Assembly (NCBI GenBank): GCA_903813345.2
Contig: CAIIXF020000043.1
Location: forward strand, 1 to 44,523
DNA: 44,523 nt
From: Owenia fusiformis
Taxonomy: Eukaryota; Annelida; Polychaeta; Sabellida; Oweniidae
Direction: 5' to 3'
Shown here: one piece after another, positions 7,601-23,400 of the stretch
How the letters are laid out: every line of letters begins with the position of its first letter
Numbering within the stretch: position 1 is the first letter of the stretch
Translations under genes and position numbers: made by a program
Notes under the pieces: model-generated
The model's input: the letters and a program-made list of their open reading frames with translations, nothing else
Databases searched by the model: none
Told to the model about the DNA's origin: nothing

Positions 7601-10600
7601 AAACAATGGTGGAGTCATACCATTATTTTGCCGCATTTTGATGCTTAATTTTCAATTTATAATCGTTTGGTACCATCGTGACGTCACAATAAAGCGTCTG
7701 GCCTAATGATATGGGTACCAAATTGAAGAGGACGTGACAAGCTTTAAGATGGTACCAAACATGTGGCCATTCATTTGATTAAAATGCTAACTTGAACAAG
7801 CCCAAAAGGTGTGTCACTCCCCTACCCCATCCATTTTCAGGCCAGTGAAAAACACCAAAATCTCAAATAATCCAGGCATCTTCAGGGGTCGTTTTTTGGC
7901 CCCGTTTTATTCAAAATATCATGTTTATGGATACCATTTTTATCAGAAATGTCTCAATTACCTAAAAACAGTTACACTAGTGCTGAATAAGAAAACATGT
8001 CTCCATTATGGAATTATTACGCCAAAAGTAGTGCGAAATGGCCTTTTCACGTGTTGGCATAAAGTTTTGATGACATTTAAAGACATAGTTCCTCTTTCAC
8101 GTATATTATCTCATGGAAATGGGCATACCAGCGCAAAGATCTTTGTTCCGTGGTGAAGAAAAGCCATCAAACATTGTCTGAAGAGCAGATTTATCTCCGT
8201 AATTCTACTTTTAACATGGCGACCTTGACCTTGAAAAAATATAGCCATTTGGGCGATAATAGGTGATTCAAAAGTGAAAATGAGTGCTTTTTTCGTAGTT
8301 TTGCTTTGACCAAGCCTAGAAAAAAATCGAAGTGGTAAACCTACCCCCAATTTTTGATATTTTCGTTGTCTAGAAGTGTCCTAGATGATATCAAAGTTTA
8401 AGAAAATTTGTATGTCTAGAAATATTTTATAAATTAGTGCCAATATGGTGGGTTTGGGTGTTTTTTTGCTCTCATTTTTTACCCCATTTCTACGGTTGCC
8501 ATGGCAACTATAAGGCTTTGGTAACCATGCCAACTTGATTTTTGAAGGACATCCACCTGATAGTAGTTGGGCCAAGTTTGATGGAAAATGGGCATGGTTT
8601 GATATGCTGGCAGTGATGTTGATTGTGGCATGTAGTAAAACGGCAAAACAATGGTGGAGTCATACCATTATTTTGCCGCATTTTGATGCTTAATTTTCAA
8701 TTTATAATCGTTTGGTACCATCGTGACGTCACAATAAAGCGTCTGGCCTAATGATATGGGTACCAAATTGAAGAGGACGTGACAAGCTTTAAGATGGTAC
8801 CAAACATGTGGCCATTCATTTGATTAAAATGCTAACTTGAACAAGCCCAAAAGGTGTGTCACTCCCCTACCCCATCCATTTTCAGGCCAGTGAAAAACAC
8901 CAAAATCTCAAATAATCCAGGCATCTTCAGGGGTCGTTTTTTGGCCCCGTTTTATTCAAAATATCATGTTTATGGATACCATTTTTATCAGAAATGTCTC
9001 AATTACCTAAAAACAGTTACACTAGTGCTGAATAAGAAAACATGTCTCCATTATGGAATTATTACGCCAAAAGTAGTGCGAAATGGCCTTTTCACGTGTT
9101 GGCATAAAGTTTTGATGACATTTAAAGACATAGTTCCTCTTTCACGTATATTATCTCATGGAAATGGGCATACCAGCGCAAAGATCTTTGTTCCGTGGTG
9201 AAGAAAAGCCATCAAACATTGTCTGAAGAGCAGATTTATCTCCGTAATTCTACTTTTAACATGGCGACCTTGACCTTGAAAAAATATAGCCATTTGGGCG
9301 ATAATAGGTGATTCAAAAGTGAAAATGAGTGCTTTTTTCGTAGTTTTGCTTTGACCAAGCCTAGAAAAAAATCGAAGTGGTAAACCTACCCCCAATTTTT
9401 GATATTTTCGTTGTCTAGAAGTGTCCTAGATGATATCAAAGTTTAAGAAAATTTGTATGTCTAGAAATATTTTATAAATTAGTGCCAATATGGTGGGTTT
9501 GGGTGTTTTTTTGCTCTCATTTTTTACCCCATTTCTACGGTTGCCATGGCAACTATAAGGCTTTGGTAACCATGCCAACTTGATTTTTGAAGGACATCCA
9601 CCTGATAGTAGTTGGGCCAAGTTTGATGGAAAATGGGCATGGTTTGATATGCTGGCAGTGATGTTGATTGTGGCATGTAGTAAAACGGCAAAACAATGGT
9701 GGAGTCATACCATTATTTTGCCGCATTTTGATGCTTAATTTTCAATTTATAATCGTTTGGTACCATCGTGACGTCACAATAAAGCGTCTGGCCTAATGAT
9801 ATGGGTACCAAATTGAAGAGGACGTGACAAGCTTTAAGATGGTACCAAACATGTGGCCATTCATTTGATTAAAATGCTAACTTGAACAAGCCCAAAAGGT
9901 GTGTCACTCCCCTACCCCATCCATTTTCAGGCCAGTGAAAAACACCAAAATCTCAAATAATCCAGGCATCTTCAGGGGTCGTTTTTTGGCCCCGTTTTAT
10001 TCAAAATATCATGTTTATGGATACCATTTTTATCAGAAATGTCTCAATTACCTAAAAACAGTTACACTAGTGCTGAATAAGAAAACATGTCTCCATTATG
10101 GAATTATTACGCCAAAAGTAGTGCGAAATGGCCTTTTCACGTGTTGGCATAAAGTTTTGATGACATTTAAAGACATAGTTCCTCTTTCACGTATATTATC
10201 TCATGGAAATGGGCATACCAGCGCAAAGATCTTTGTTCCGTGGTGAAGAAAAGCCATCAAACATTGTCTGAAGAGCAGATTTATCTCCGTAATTCTACTT
10301 TTAACATGGCGACCTTGACCTTGAAAAAATATAGCCATTTGGGCGATAATAGGTGATTCAAAAGTGAAAATGAGTGCTTTTTTCGTAGTTTTGCTTTGAC
10401 CAAGCCTAGAAAAAAATCGAAGTGGTAAACCTACCCCCAATTTTTGATATTTTCGTTGTCTAGAAGTGTCCTAGATGATATCAAAGTTTAAGAAAATTTG
10501 TATGTCTAGAAATATTTTATAAATTAGTGCCAATATGGTGGGTTTGGGTGTTTTTTTGCTCTCATTTTTTACCCCATTTCTACGGTTGCCATGGCAACTA

Positions 10601-13600
10601 TAAGGCTTTGGTAACCATGCCAACTTGATTTTTGAAGGACATCCACCTGATAGTAGTTGGGCCAAGTTTGATGGAAAATGGGCATGGTTTGATATGCTGG
10701 CAGTGATGTTGATTGTGGCATGTAGTAAAACGGCAAAACAATGGTGGAGTCATACCATTATTTTGCCGCATTTTGATGCTTAATTTTCAATTTATAATCG
10801 TTTGGTACCATCGTGACGTCACAATAAAGCGTCTGGCCTAATGATATGGGTACCAAATTGAAGAGGACGTGACAAGCTTTAAGATGGTACCAAACATGTG
10901 GCCATTCATTTGATTAAAATGCTAACTTGAACAAGCCCAAAAGGTGTGTCACTCCCCTACCCCATCCATTTTCAGGCCAGTGAAAAACACCAAAATCTCA
11001 AATAATCCAGGCATCTTCAGGGGTCGTTTTTTGGCCCCGTTTTATTCAAAATATCATGTTTATGGATACCATTTTTATCAGAAATGTCTCAATTACCTAA
11101 AAACAGTTACACTAGTGCTGAATAAGAAAACATGTCTCCATTATGGAATTATTACGCCAAAAGTAGTGCGAAATGGCCTTTTCACGTGTTGGCATAAAGT
11201 TTTGATGACATTTAAAGACATAGTTCCTCTTTCACGTATATTATCTCATGGAAATGGGCATACCAGCGCAAAGATCTTTGTTCCGTGGTGAAGAAAAGCC
11301 ATCAAACATTGTCTGAAGAGCAGATTTATCTCCGTAATTCTACTTTTAACATGGCGACCTTGACCTTGAAAAAATATAGCCATTTGGGCGATAATAGGTG
11401 ATTCAAAAGTGAAAATGAGTGCTTTTTTCGTAGTTTTGCTTTGACCAAGCCTAGAAAAAAATCGAAGTGGTAAACCTACCCCCAATTTTTGATATTTTCG
11501 TTGTCTAGAAGTGTCCTAGATGATATCAAAGTTTAAGAAAATTTGTATGTCTAGAAATATTTTATAAATTAGTGCCAATATGGTGGGTTTGGGTGTTTTT
11601 TTGCTCTCATTTTTTACCCCATTTCTACGGTTGCCATGGCAACTATAAGGCTTTGGTAACCATGCCAACTTGATTTTTGAAGGACATCCACCTGATAGTA
11701 GTTGGGCCAAGTTTGATGGAAAATGGGCATGGTTTGATATGCTGGCAGTGATGTTGATTGTGGCATGTAGTAAAACGGCAAAACAATGGTGGAGTCATAC
11801 CATTATTTTGCCGCATTTTGATGCTTAATTTTCAATTTATAATCGTTTGGTACCATCGTGACGTCACAATAAAGCGTCTGGCCTAATGATATGGGTACCA
11901 AATTGAAGAGGACGTGACAAGCTTTAAGATGGTACCAAACATGTGGCCATTCATTTGATTAAAATGCTAACTTGAACAAGCCCAAAAGGTGTGTCACTCC
12001 CCTACCCCATCCATTTTCAGGCCAGTGAAAAACACCAAAATCTCAAATAATCCAGGCATCTTCAGGGGTCGTTTTTTGGCCCCGTTTTATTCAAAATATC
12101 ATGTTTATGGATACCATTTTTATCAGAAATGTCTCAATTACCTAAAAACAGTTACACTAGTGCTGAATAAGAAAACATGTCTCCATTATGGAATTATTAC
12201 GCCAAAAGTAGTGCGAAATGGCCTTTTCACGTGTTGGCATAAAGTTTTGATGACATTTAAAGACATAGTTCCTCTTTCACGTATATTATCTCATGGAAAT
12301 GGGCATACCAGCGCAAAGATCTTTGTTCCGTGGTGAAGAAAAGCCATCAAACATTGTCTGAAGAGCAGATTTATCTCCGTAATTCTACTTTTAACATGGC
12401 GACCTTGACCTTGAAAAAATATAGCCATTTGGGCGATAATAGGTGATTCAAAAGTGAAAATGAGTGCTTTTTTCGTAGTTTTGCTTTGACCAAGCCTAGA
12501 AAAAAATCGAAGTGGTAAACCTACCCCCAATTTTTGATATTTTCGTTGTCTAGAAGTGTCCTAGATGATATCAAAGTTTAAGAAAATTTGTATGTCTAGA
12601 AATATTTTATAAATTAGTGCCAATATGGTGGGTTTGGGTGTTTTTTTGCTCTCATTTTTTACCCCATTTCTACGGTTGCCATGGCAACTATAAGGCTTTG
12701 GTAACCATGCCAACTTGATTTTTGAAGGACATCCACCTGATAGTAGTTGGGCCAAGTTTGATGGAAAATGGGCATGGTTTGATATGCTGGCAGTGATGTT
12801 GATTGTGGCATGTAGTAAAACGGCAAAACAATGGTGGAGTCATACCATTATTTTGCCGCATTTTGATGCTTAATTTTCAATTTATAATCGTTTGGTACCA
12901 TCGTGACGTCACAATAAAGCGTCTGGCCTAATGATATGGGTACCAAATTGAAGAGGACGTGACAAGCTTTAAGATGGTACCAAACATGTGGCCATTCATT
13001 TGATTAAAATGCTAACTTGAACAAGCCCAAAAGGTGTGTCACTCCCCTACCCCATCCATTTTCAGGCCAGTGAAAAACACCAAAATCTCAAATAATCCAG
13101 GCATCTTCAGGGGTCGTTTTTTGGCCCCGTTTTATTCAAAATATCATGTTTATGGATACCATTTTTATCAGAAATGTCTCAATTACCTAAAAACAGTTAC
13201 ACTAGTGCTGAATAAGAAAACATGTCTCCATTATGGAATTATTACGCCAAAAGTAGTGCGAAATGGCCTTTTCACGTGTTGGCATAAAGTTTTGATGACA
13301 TTTAAAGACATAGTTCCTCTTTCACGTATATTATCTCATGGAAATGGGCATACCAGCGCAAAGATCTTTGTTCCGTGGTGAAGAAAAGCCATCAAACATT
13401 GTCTGAAGAGCAGATTTATCTCCGTAATTCTACTTTTAACATGGCGACCTTGACCTTGAAAAAATATAGCCATTTGGGCGATAATAGGTGATTCAAAAGT
13501 GAAAATGAGTGCTTTTTTCGTAGTTTTGCTTTGACCAAGCCTAGAAAAAAATCGAAGTGGTAAACCTACCCCCAATTTTTGATATTTTCGTTGTCTAGAA

Positions 13601-16600
13601 GTGTCCTAGATGATATCAAAGTTTAAGAAAATTTGTATGTCTAGAAATATTTTATAAATTAGTGCCAATATGGTGGGTTTGGGTGTTTTTTTGCTCTCAT
13701 TTTTTACCCCATTTCTACGGTTGCCATGGCAACTATAAGGCTTTGGTAACCATGCCAACTTGATTTTTGAAGGACATCCACCTGATAGTAGTTGGGCCAA
13801 GTTTGATGGAAAATGGGCATGGTTTGATATGCTGGCAGTGATGTTGATTGTGGCATGTAGTAAAACGGCAAAACAATGGTGGAGTCATACCATTATTTTG
13901 CCGCATTTTGATGCTTAATTTTCAATTTATAATCGTTTGGTACCATCGTGACGTCACAATAAAGCGTCTGGCCTAATGATATGGGTACCAAATTGAAGAG
14001 GACGTGACAAGCTTTAAGATGGTACCAAACATGTGGCCATTCATTTGATTAAAATGCTAACTTGAACAAGCCCAAAAGGTGTGTCACTCCCCTACCCCAT
14101 CCATTTTCAGGCCAGTGAAAAACACCAAAATCTCAAATAATCCAGGCATCTTCAGGGGTCGTTTTTTGGCCCCGTTTTATTCAAAATATCATGTTTATGG
14201 ATACCATTTTTATCAGAAATGTCTCAATTACCTAAAAACAGTTACACTAGTGCTGAATAAGAAAACATGTCTCCATTATGGAATTATTACGCCAAAAGTA
14301 GTGCGAAATGGCCTTTTCACGTGTTGGCATAAAGTTTTGATGACATTTAAAGACATAGTTCCTCTTTCACGTATATTATCTCATGGAAATGGGCATACCA
14401 GCGCAAAGATCTTTGTTCCGTGGTGAAGAAAAGCCATCAAACATTGTCTGAAGAGCAGATTTATCTCCGTAATTCTACTTTTAACATGGCGACCTTGACC
14501 TTGAAAAAATATAGCCATTTGGGCGATAATAGGTGATTCAAAAGTGAAAATGAGTGCTTTTTTCGTAGTTTTGCTTTGACCAAGCCTAGAAAAAAATCGA
14601 AGTGGTAAACCTACCCCCAATTTTTGATATTTTCGTTGTCTAGAAGTGTCCTAGATGATATCAAAGTTTAAGAAAATTTGTATGTCTAGAAATATTTTAT
14701 AAATTAGTGCCAATATGGTGGGTTTGGGTGTTTTTTTGCTCTCATTTTTTACCCCATTTCTACGGTTGCCATGGCAACTATAAGGCTTTGGTAACCATGC
14801 CAACTTGATTTTTGAAGGACATCCACCTGATAGTAGTTGGGCCAAGTTTGATGGAAAATGGGCATGGTTTGATATGCTGGCAGTGATGTTGATTGTGGCA
14901 TGTAGTAAAACGGCAAAACAATGGTGGAGTCATACCATTATTTTGCCGCATTTTGATGCTTAATTTTCAATTTATAATCGTTTGGTACCATCGTGACGTC
15001 ACAATAAAGCGTCTGGCCTAATGATATGGGTACCAAATTGAAGAGGACGTGACAAGCTTTAAGATGGTACCAAACATGTGGCCATTCATTTGATTAAAAT
15101 GCTAACTTGAACAAGCCCAAAAGGTGTGTCACTCCCCTACCCCATCCATTTTCAGGCCAGTGAAAAACACCAAAATCTCAAATAATCCAGGCATCTTCAG
15201 GGGTCGTTTTTTGGCCCCGTTTTATTCAAAATATCATGTTTATGGATACCATTTTTATCAGAAATGTCTCAATTACCTAAAAACAGTTACACTAGTGCTG
15301 AATAAGAAAACATGTCTCCATTATGGAATTATTACGCCAAAAGTAGTGCGAAATGGCCTTTTCACGTGTTGGCATAAAGTTTTGATGACATTTAAAGACA
15401 TAGTTCCTCTTTCACGTATATTATCTCATGGAAATGGGCATACCAGCGCAAAGATCTTTGTTCCGTGGTGAAGAAAAGCCATCAAACATTGTCTGAAGAG
15501 CAGATTTATCTCCGTAATTCTACTTTTAACATGGCGACCTTGACCTTGAAAAAATATAGCCATTTGGGCGATAATAGGTGATTCAAAAGTGAAAATGAGT
15601 GCTTTTTTCGTAGTTTTGCTTTGACCAAGCCTAGAAAAAAATCGAAGTGGTAAACCTACCCCCAATTTTTGATATTTTCGTTGTCTAGAAGTGTCCTAGA
15701 TGATATCAAAGTTTAAGAAAATTTGTATGTCTAGAAATATTTTATAAATTAGTGCCAATATGGTGGGTTTGGGTGTTTTTTTGCTCTCATTTTTTACCCC
15801 ATTTCTACGGTTGCCATGGCAACTATAAGGCTTTGGTAACCATGCCAACTTGATTTTTGAAGGACATCCACCTGATAGTAGTTGGGCCAAGTTTGATGGA
15901 AAATGGGCATGGTTTGATATGCTGGCAGTGATGTTGATTGTGGCATGTAGTAAAACGGCAAAACAATGGTGGAGTCATACCATTATTTTGCCGCATTTTG
16001 ATGCTTAATTTTCAATTTATAATCGTTTGGTACCATCGTGACGTCACAATAAAGCGTCTGGCCTAATGATATGGGTACCAAATTGAAGAGGACGTGACAA
16101 GCTTTAAGATGGTACCAAACATGTGGCCATTCATTTGATTAAAATGCTAACTTGAACAAGCCCAAAAGGTGTGTCACTCCCCTACCCCATCCATTTTCAG
16201 GCCAGTGAAAAACACCAAAATCTCAAATAATCCAGGCATCTTCAGGGGTCGTTTTTTGGCCCCGTTTTATTCAAAATATCATGTTTATGGATACCATTTT
16301 TATCAGAAATGTCTCAATTACCTAAAAACAGTTACACTAGTGCTGAATAAGAAAACATGTCTCCATTATGGAATTATTACGCCAAAAGTAGTGCGAAATG
16401 GCCTTTTCACGTGTTGGCATAAAGTTTTGATGACATTTAAAGACATAGTTCCTCTTTCACGTATATTATCTCATGGAAATGGGCATACCAGCGCAAAGAT
16501 CTTTGTTCCGTGGTGAAGAAAAGCCATCAAACATTGTCTGAAGAGCAGATTTATCTCCGTAATTCTACTTTTAACATGGCGACCTTGACCTTGAAAAAAT

Positions 16601-17412
16601 ATAGCCATTTGGGCGATAATAGGTGATTCAAAAGTGAAAATGAGTGCTTTTTTCGTAGTTTTGCTTTGACCAAGCCTAGAAAAAAATCGAAGTGGTAAAC
16701 CTACCCCCAATTTTTGATATTTTCGTTGTCTAGAAGTGTCCTAGATGATATCAAAGTTTAAGAAAATTTGTATGTCTAGAAATATTTTATAAATTAGTGC
16801 CAATATGGTGGGTTTGGGTGTTTTTTTGCTCTCATTTTTTACCCCATTTCTACGGTTGCCATGGCAACTATAAGGCTTTGGTAACCATGCCAACTTGATT
16901 TTTGAAGGACATCCACCTGATAGTAGTTGGGCCAAGTTTGATGGAAAATGGGCATGGTTTGATATGCTGGCAGTGATGTTGATTGTGGCATGTAGTAAAA
17001 CGGCAAAACAATGGTGGAGTCATACCATTATTTTGCCGCATTTTGATGCTTAATTTTCAATTTATAATCGTTTGGTACCATCGTGACGTCACAATAAAGC
17101 GTCTGGCCTAATGATATGGGTACCAAATTGAAGAGGACGTGACAAGCTTTAAGATGGTACCAAACATGTGGCCATTCATTTGATTAAAATGCTAACTTGA
17201 ACAAGCCCAAAAGGTGTGTCACTCCCCTACCCCATCCATTTTCAGGCCAGTGAAAAACACCAAAATCTCAAATAATCCAGGCATCTTCAGGGGTCGTTTT
17301 TTGGCCCCGTTTTATTCAAAATATCATGTTTATGGATACCATTTTTATCAGAAATGTCTCAATTACCTAAAAACAGTTACACTAGTGCTGAATAAGAAAA
17401 CATGTCTCCATT

Positions 17413-20400
17413 ATGGAATTATTACGCCAAAAGTAGTGCGAAATGGCCTTTTCACGTGTTGGCATAAAGTTTTGATGACATTTAAAGACATAGTTCCTCT
17501 TTCACGTATATTATCTCATGGAAATGGGCATACCAGCGCAAAGATCTTTGTTCCGTGGTGAAGAAAAGCCATCAAACATTGTCTGAAGAGCAGATTTATC
17601 TCCGTAATTCTACTTTTAACATGGCGACCTTGACCTTGAAAAAATATAGCCATTTGGGCGATAATAGGTGATTCAAAAGTGAAAATGAGTGCTTTTTTCG
17701 TAGTTTTGCTTTGACCAAGCCTAGAAAAAAATCGAAGTGGTAAACCTACCCCCAATTTTTGATATTTTCGTTGTCTAGAAGTGTCCTAGATGATATCAAA
17801 GTTTAAGAAAATTTGTATGTCTAGAAATATTTTATAAATTAGTGCCAATATGGTGGGTTTGGGTGTTTTTTTTGCTCTCATTTTTTACCCCATTTCTACG
17901 GTTGCCATGGCAACTATAAGGCTTTGGTAACCATGCCAACTTGATTTTTGAAGGACATCCACCTGATAGTAGTTGGGCCAAGTTTGATGGAAAATGGGCA
18001 TGGTTTGATATGCTGGCAGTGATGTTGATTGTGGCATGTAGTAAAACGGCAAAACAATGGTGGAGTCATACCATTATTTTGCCGCATTTTGATGCTTAAT
18101 TTTCAATTTATAATCGTTTGGTACCATCGTGACGTCACAATAAAGCGTCTGGCCTAATGATATGGGTACCAAATTGAAGAGGACGTGACAAGCTTTAAGA
18201 TGGTACCAAACATGTGGCCATTCATTTGATTAAAATGCTAACTTGAACAAGCCCAAAAGGTGTGTCACTCCCCTACCCCATCCATTTTCAGGCCAGTGAA
18301 AAACACCAAAATCTCAAATAATCCAGGCATCTTCAGGGGTCGTTTTTTGGCCCCGTTTTATTCAAAATATCATGTTTATGGATACCATTTTTATCAGAAA
18401 TGTCTCAATTACCTAAAAACAGTTACACTAGTGCTGAATAAGAAAACATGTCTCCATTATGGAATTATTACGCCAAAAGTAGTGCGAAATGGCCTTTTCA
18501 CGTGTTGGCATAAAGTTTTGATGACATTTAAAGACATAGTTCCTCTTTCACGTATATTATCTCATGGAAATGGGCATACCAGCGCAAAGATCTTTGTTCC
18601 GTGGTGAAGAAAAGCCATCAAACATTGTCTGAAGAGCAGATTTATCTCCGTAATTCTACTTTTAACATGGCGACCTTGACCTTGAAAAAATATAGCCATT
18701 TGGGCGATAATAGGTGATTCAAAAGTGAAAATGAGTGCTTTTTTCGTAGTTTTGCTTTGACCAAGCCTAGAAAAAAATCGAAGTGGTAAACCTACCCCCA
18801 ATTTTTGATATTTTCGTTGTCTAGAAGTGTCCTAGATGATATCAAAGTTTAAGAAAATTTGTATGTCTAGAAATATTTTATAAATTAGTGCCAATATGGT
18901 GGGTTTGGGTGTTTTTTTGCTCTCATTTTTTACCCCATTTCTACGGTTGCCATGGCAACTATAAGGCTTTGGTAACCATGCCAACTTGATTTTTGAAGGA
19001 CATCCACCTGATAGTAGTTGGGCCAAGTTTGATGGAAAATGGGCATGGTTTGATATGCTGGCAGTGATGTTGATTGTGGCATGTAGTAAAACGGCAAAAC
19101 AATGGTGGAGTCATACCATTATTTTGCCGCATTTTGATGCTTAATTTTCAATTTATAATCGTTTGGTACCATCGTGACGTCACAATAAAGCGTCTGGCCT
19201 AATGATATGGGTACCAAATTGAAGAGGACGTGACAAGCTTTAAGATGGTACCAAACATGTGGCCATTCATTTGATTAAAATGCTAACTTGAACAAGCCCA
19301 AAAGGTGTGTCACTCCCCTACCCCATCCATTTTCAGGCCAGTGAAAAACACCAAAATCTCAAATAATCCAGGCATCTTCAGGGGTCGTTTTTTGGCCCCG
19401 TTTTATTCAAAATATCATGTTTATGGATACCATTTTTATCAGAAATGTCTCAATTACCTAAAAACAGTTACACTAGTGCTGAATAAGAAAACATGTCTCC
19501 ATTATGGAATTATTACGCCAAAAGTAGTGCGAAATGGCCTTTTCACGTGTTGGCATAAAGTTTTGATGACATTTAAAGACATAGTTCCTCTTTCACGTAT
19601 ATTATCTCATGGAAATGGGCATACCAGCGCAAAGATCTTTGTTCCGTGGTGAAGAAAAGCCATCAAACATTGTCTGAAGAGCAGATTTATCTCCGTAATT
19701 CTACTTTTAACATGGCGACCTTGACCTTGAAAAAATATAGCCATTTGGGCGATAATAGGTGATTCAAAAGTGAAAATGAGTGCTTTTTTCGTAGTTTTGC
19801 TTTGACCAAGCCTAGAAAAAAATCGAAGTGGTAAACCTACCCCCAATTTTTGATATTTTCGTTGTCTAGAAGTGTCCTAGATGATATCAAAGTTTAAGAA
19901 AATTTGTATGTCTAGAAATATTTTATAAATTAGTGCCAATATGGTGGGTTTGGGTGTTTTTTTGCTCTCATTTTTTACCCCATTTCTACGGTTGCCATGG
20001 CAACTATAAGGCTTTGGTAACCATGCCAACTTGATTTTTGAAGGACATCCACCTGATAGTAGTTGGGCCAAGTTTGATGGAAAATGGGCATGGTTTGATA
20101 TGCTGGCAGTGATGTTGATTGTGGCATGTAGTAAAACGGCAAAACAATGGTGGAGTCATACCATTATTTTGCCGCATTTTGATGCTTAATTTTCAATTTA
20201 TAATCGTTTGGTACCATCGTGACGTCACAATAAAGCGTCTGGCCTAATGATATGGGTACCAAATTGAAGAGGACGTGACAAGCTTTAAGATGGTACCAAA
20301 CATGTGGCCATTCATTTGATTAAAATGCTAACTTGAACAAGCCCAAAAGGTGTGTCACTCCCCTACCCCATCCATTTTCAGGCCAGTGAAAAACACCAAA

Positions 20401-23400
20401 ATCTCAAATAATCCAGGCATCTTCAGGGGTCGTTTTTTGGCCCCGTTTTATTCAAAATATCATGTTTATGGATACCATTTTTATCAGAAATGTCTCAATT
20501 ACCTAAAAACAGTTACACTAGTGCTGAATAAGAAAACATGTCTCCATTATGGAATTATTACGCCAAAAGTAGTGCGAAATGGCCTTTTCACGTGTTGGCA
20601 TAAAGTTTTGATGACATTTAAAGACATAGTTCCTCTTTCACGTATATTATCTCATGGAAATGGGCATACCAGCGCAAAGATCTTTGTTCCGTGGTGAAGA
20701 AAAGCCATCAAACATTGTCTGAAGAGCAGATTTATCTCCGTAATTCTACTTTTAACATGGCGACCTTGACCTTGAAAAAATATAGCCATTTGGGCGATAA
20801 TAGGTGATTCAAAAGTGAAAATGAGTGCTTTTTTCGTAGTTTTGCTTTGACCAAGCCTAGAAAAAAATCGAAGTGGTAAACCTACCCCCAATTTTTGATA
20901 TTTTCGTTGTCTAGAAGTGTCCTAGATGATATCAAAGTTTAAGAAAATTTGTATGTCTAGAAATATTTTATAAATTAGTGCCAATATGGTGGGTTTGGGT
21001 GTTTTTTTGCTCTCATTTTTTACCCCATTTCTACGGTTGCCATGGCAACTATAAGGCTTTGGTAACCATGCCAACTTGATTTTTGAAGGACATCCACCTG
21101 ATAGTAGTTGGGCCAAGTTTGATGGAAAATGGGCATGGTTTGATATGCTGGCAGTGATGTTGATTGTGGCATGTAGTAAAACGGCAAAACAATGGTGGAG
21201 TCATACCATTATTTTGCCGCATTTTGATGCTTAATTTTCAATTTATAATCGTTTGGTACCATCGTGACGTCACAATAAAGCGTCTGGCCTAATGATATGG
21301 GTACCAAATTGAAGAGGACGTGACAAGCTTTAAGATGGTACCAAACATGTGGCCATTCATTTGATTAAAATGCTAACTTGAACAAGCCCAAAAGGTGTGT
21401 CACTCCCCTACCCCATCCATTTTCAGGCCAGTGAAAAACACCAAAATCTCAAATAATCCAGGCATCTTCAGGGGTCGTTTTTTGGCCCCGTTTTATTCAA
21501 AATATCATGTTTATGGATACCATTTTTATCAGAAATGTCTCAATTACCTAAAAACAGTTACACTAGTGCTGAATAAGAAAACATGTCTCCATTATGGAAT
21601 TATTACGCCAAAAGTAGTGCGAAATGGCCTTTTCACGTGTTGGCATAAAGTTTTGATGACATTTAAAGACATAGTTCCTCTTTCACGTATATTATCTCAT
21701 GGAAATGGGCATACCAGCGCAAAGATCTTTGTTCCGTGGTGAAGAAAAGCCATCAAACATTGTCTGAAGAGCAGATTTATCTCCGTAATTCTACTTTTAA
21801 CATGGCGACCTTGACCTTGAAAAAATATAGCCATTTGGGCGATAATAGGTGATTCAAAAGTGAAAATGAGTGCTTTTTTCGTAGTTTTGCTTTGACCAAG
21901 CCTAGAAAAAAATCGAAGTGGTAAACCTACCCCCAATTTTTGATATTTTCGTTGTCTAGAAGTGTCCTAGATGATATCAAAGTTTAAGAAAATTTGTATG
22001 TCTAGAAATATTTTATAAATTAGTGCCAATATGGTGGGTTTGGGTGTTTTTTTTGCTCTCATTTTTTACCCCATTTCTACGGTTGCCATGGCAACTATAA
22101 GGCTTTGGTAACCATGCCAACTTGATTTTTGAAGGACATCCACCTGATAGTAGTTGGGCCAAGTTTGATGGAAAATGGGCATGGTTTGATATGCTGGCAG
22201 TGATGTTGATTGTGGCATGTAGTAAAACGGCAAAACAATGGTGGAGTCATACCATTATTTTGCCGCATTTTGATGCTTAATTTTCAATTTATAATCGTTT
22301 GGTACCATCGTGACGTCACAATAAAGCGTCTGGCCTAATGATATGGGTACCAAATTGAAGAGGACGTGACAAGCTTTAAGATGGTACCAAACATGTGGCC
22401 ATTCATTTGATTAAAATGCTAACTTGAACAAGCCCAAAAGGTGTGTCACTCCCCTACCCCATCCATTTTCAGGCCAGTGAAAAACACCAAAATCTCAAAT
22501 AATCCAGGCATCTTCAGGGGTCGTTTTTTGGCCCCGTTTTATTCAAAATATCATGTTTATGGATACCATTTTTATCAGAAATGTCTCAATTACCTAAAAA
22601 CAGTTACACTAGTGCTGAATAAGAAAACATGTCTCCATTATGGAATTATTACGCCAAAAGTAGTGCGAAATGGCCTTTTCACGTGTTGGCATAAAGTTTT
22701 GATGACATTTAAAGACATAGTTCCTCTTTCACGTATATTATCTCATGGAAATGGGCATACCAGCGCAAAGATCTTTGTTCCGTGGTGAAGAAAAGCCATC
22801 AAACATTGTCTGAAGAGCAGATTTATCTCCGTAATTCTACTTTTAACATGGCGACCTTGACCTTGAAAAAATATAGCCATTTGGGCGATAATAGGTGATT
22901 CAAAAGTGAAAATGAGTGCTTTTTTCGTAGTTTTGCTTTGACCAAGCCTAGAAAAAAATCGAAGTGGTAAACCTACCCCCAATTTTTGATATTTTCGTTG
23001 TCTAGAAGTGTCCTAGATGATATCAAAGTTTAAGAAAATTTGTATGTCTAGAAATATTTTATAAATTAGTGCCAATATGGTGGGTTTGGGTGTTTTTTTG
23101 CTCTCATTTTTTACCCCATTTCTACGGTTGCCATGGCAACTATAAGGCTTTGGTAACCATGCCAACTTGATTTTTGAAGGACATCCACCTGATAGTAGTT
23201 GGGCCAAGTTTGATGGAAAATGGGCATGGTTTGATATGCTGGCAGTGATGTTGATTGTGGCATGTAGTAAAACGGCAAAACAATGGTGGAGTCATACCAT
23301 TATTTTGCCGCATTTTGATGCTTAATTTTCAATTTATAATCGTTTGGTACCATCGTGACGTCACAATAAAGCGTCTGGCCTAATGATATGGGTACCAAAT

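Larger units (their letters stand above)
693..17412 (+). repeat. Homogeneous block: units 1-16, no differences seen
   Basis: All sixteen units are exactly 1,045 bp, and no substitution or indel was found in the rows I compared. The same three non-ATG reading frames recur at fixed spacing in every one. About 16.7 kb of apparently identical repeat means either very recent amplification or gene conversion, or consensus polishing that pulled all copies to the majority base. The sequence alone cannot separate these. Confidence 0.9.
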
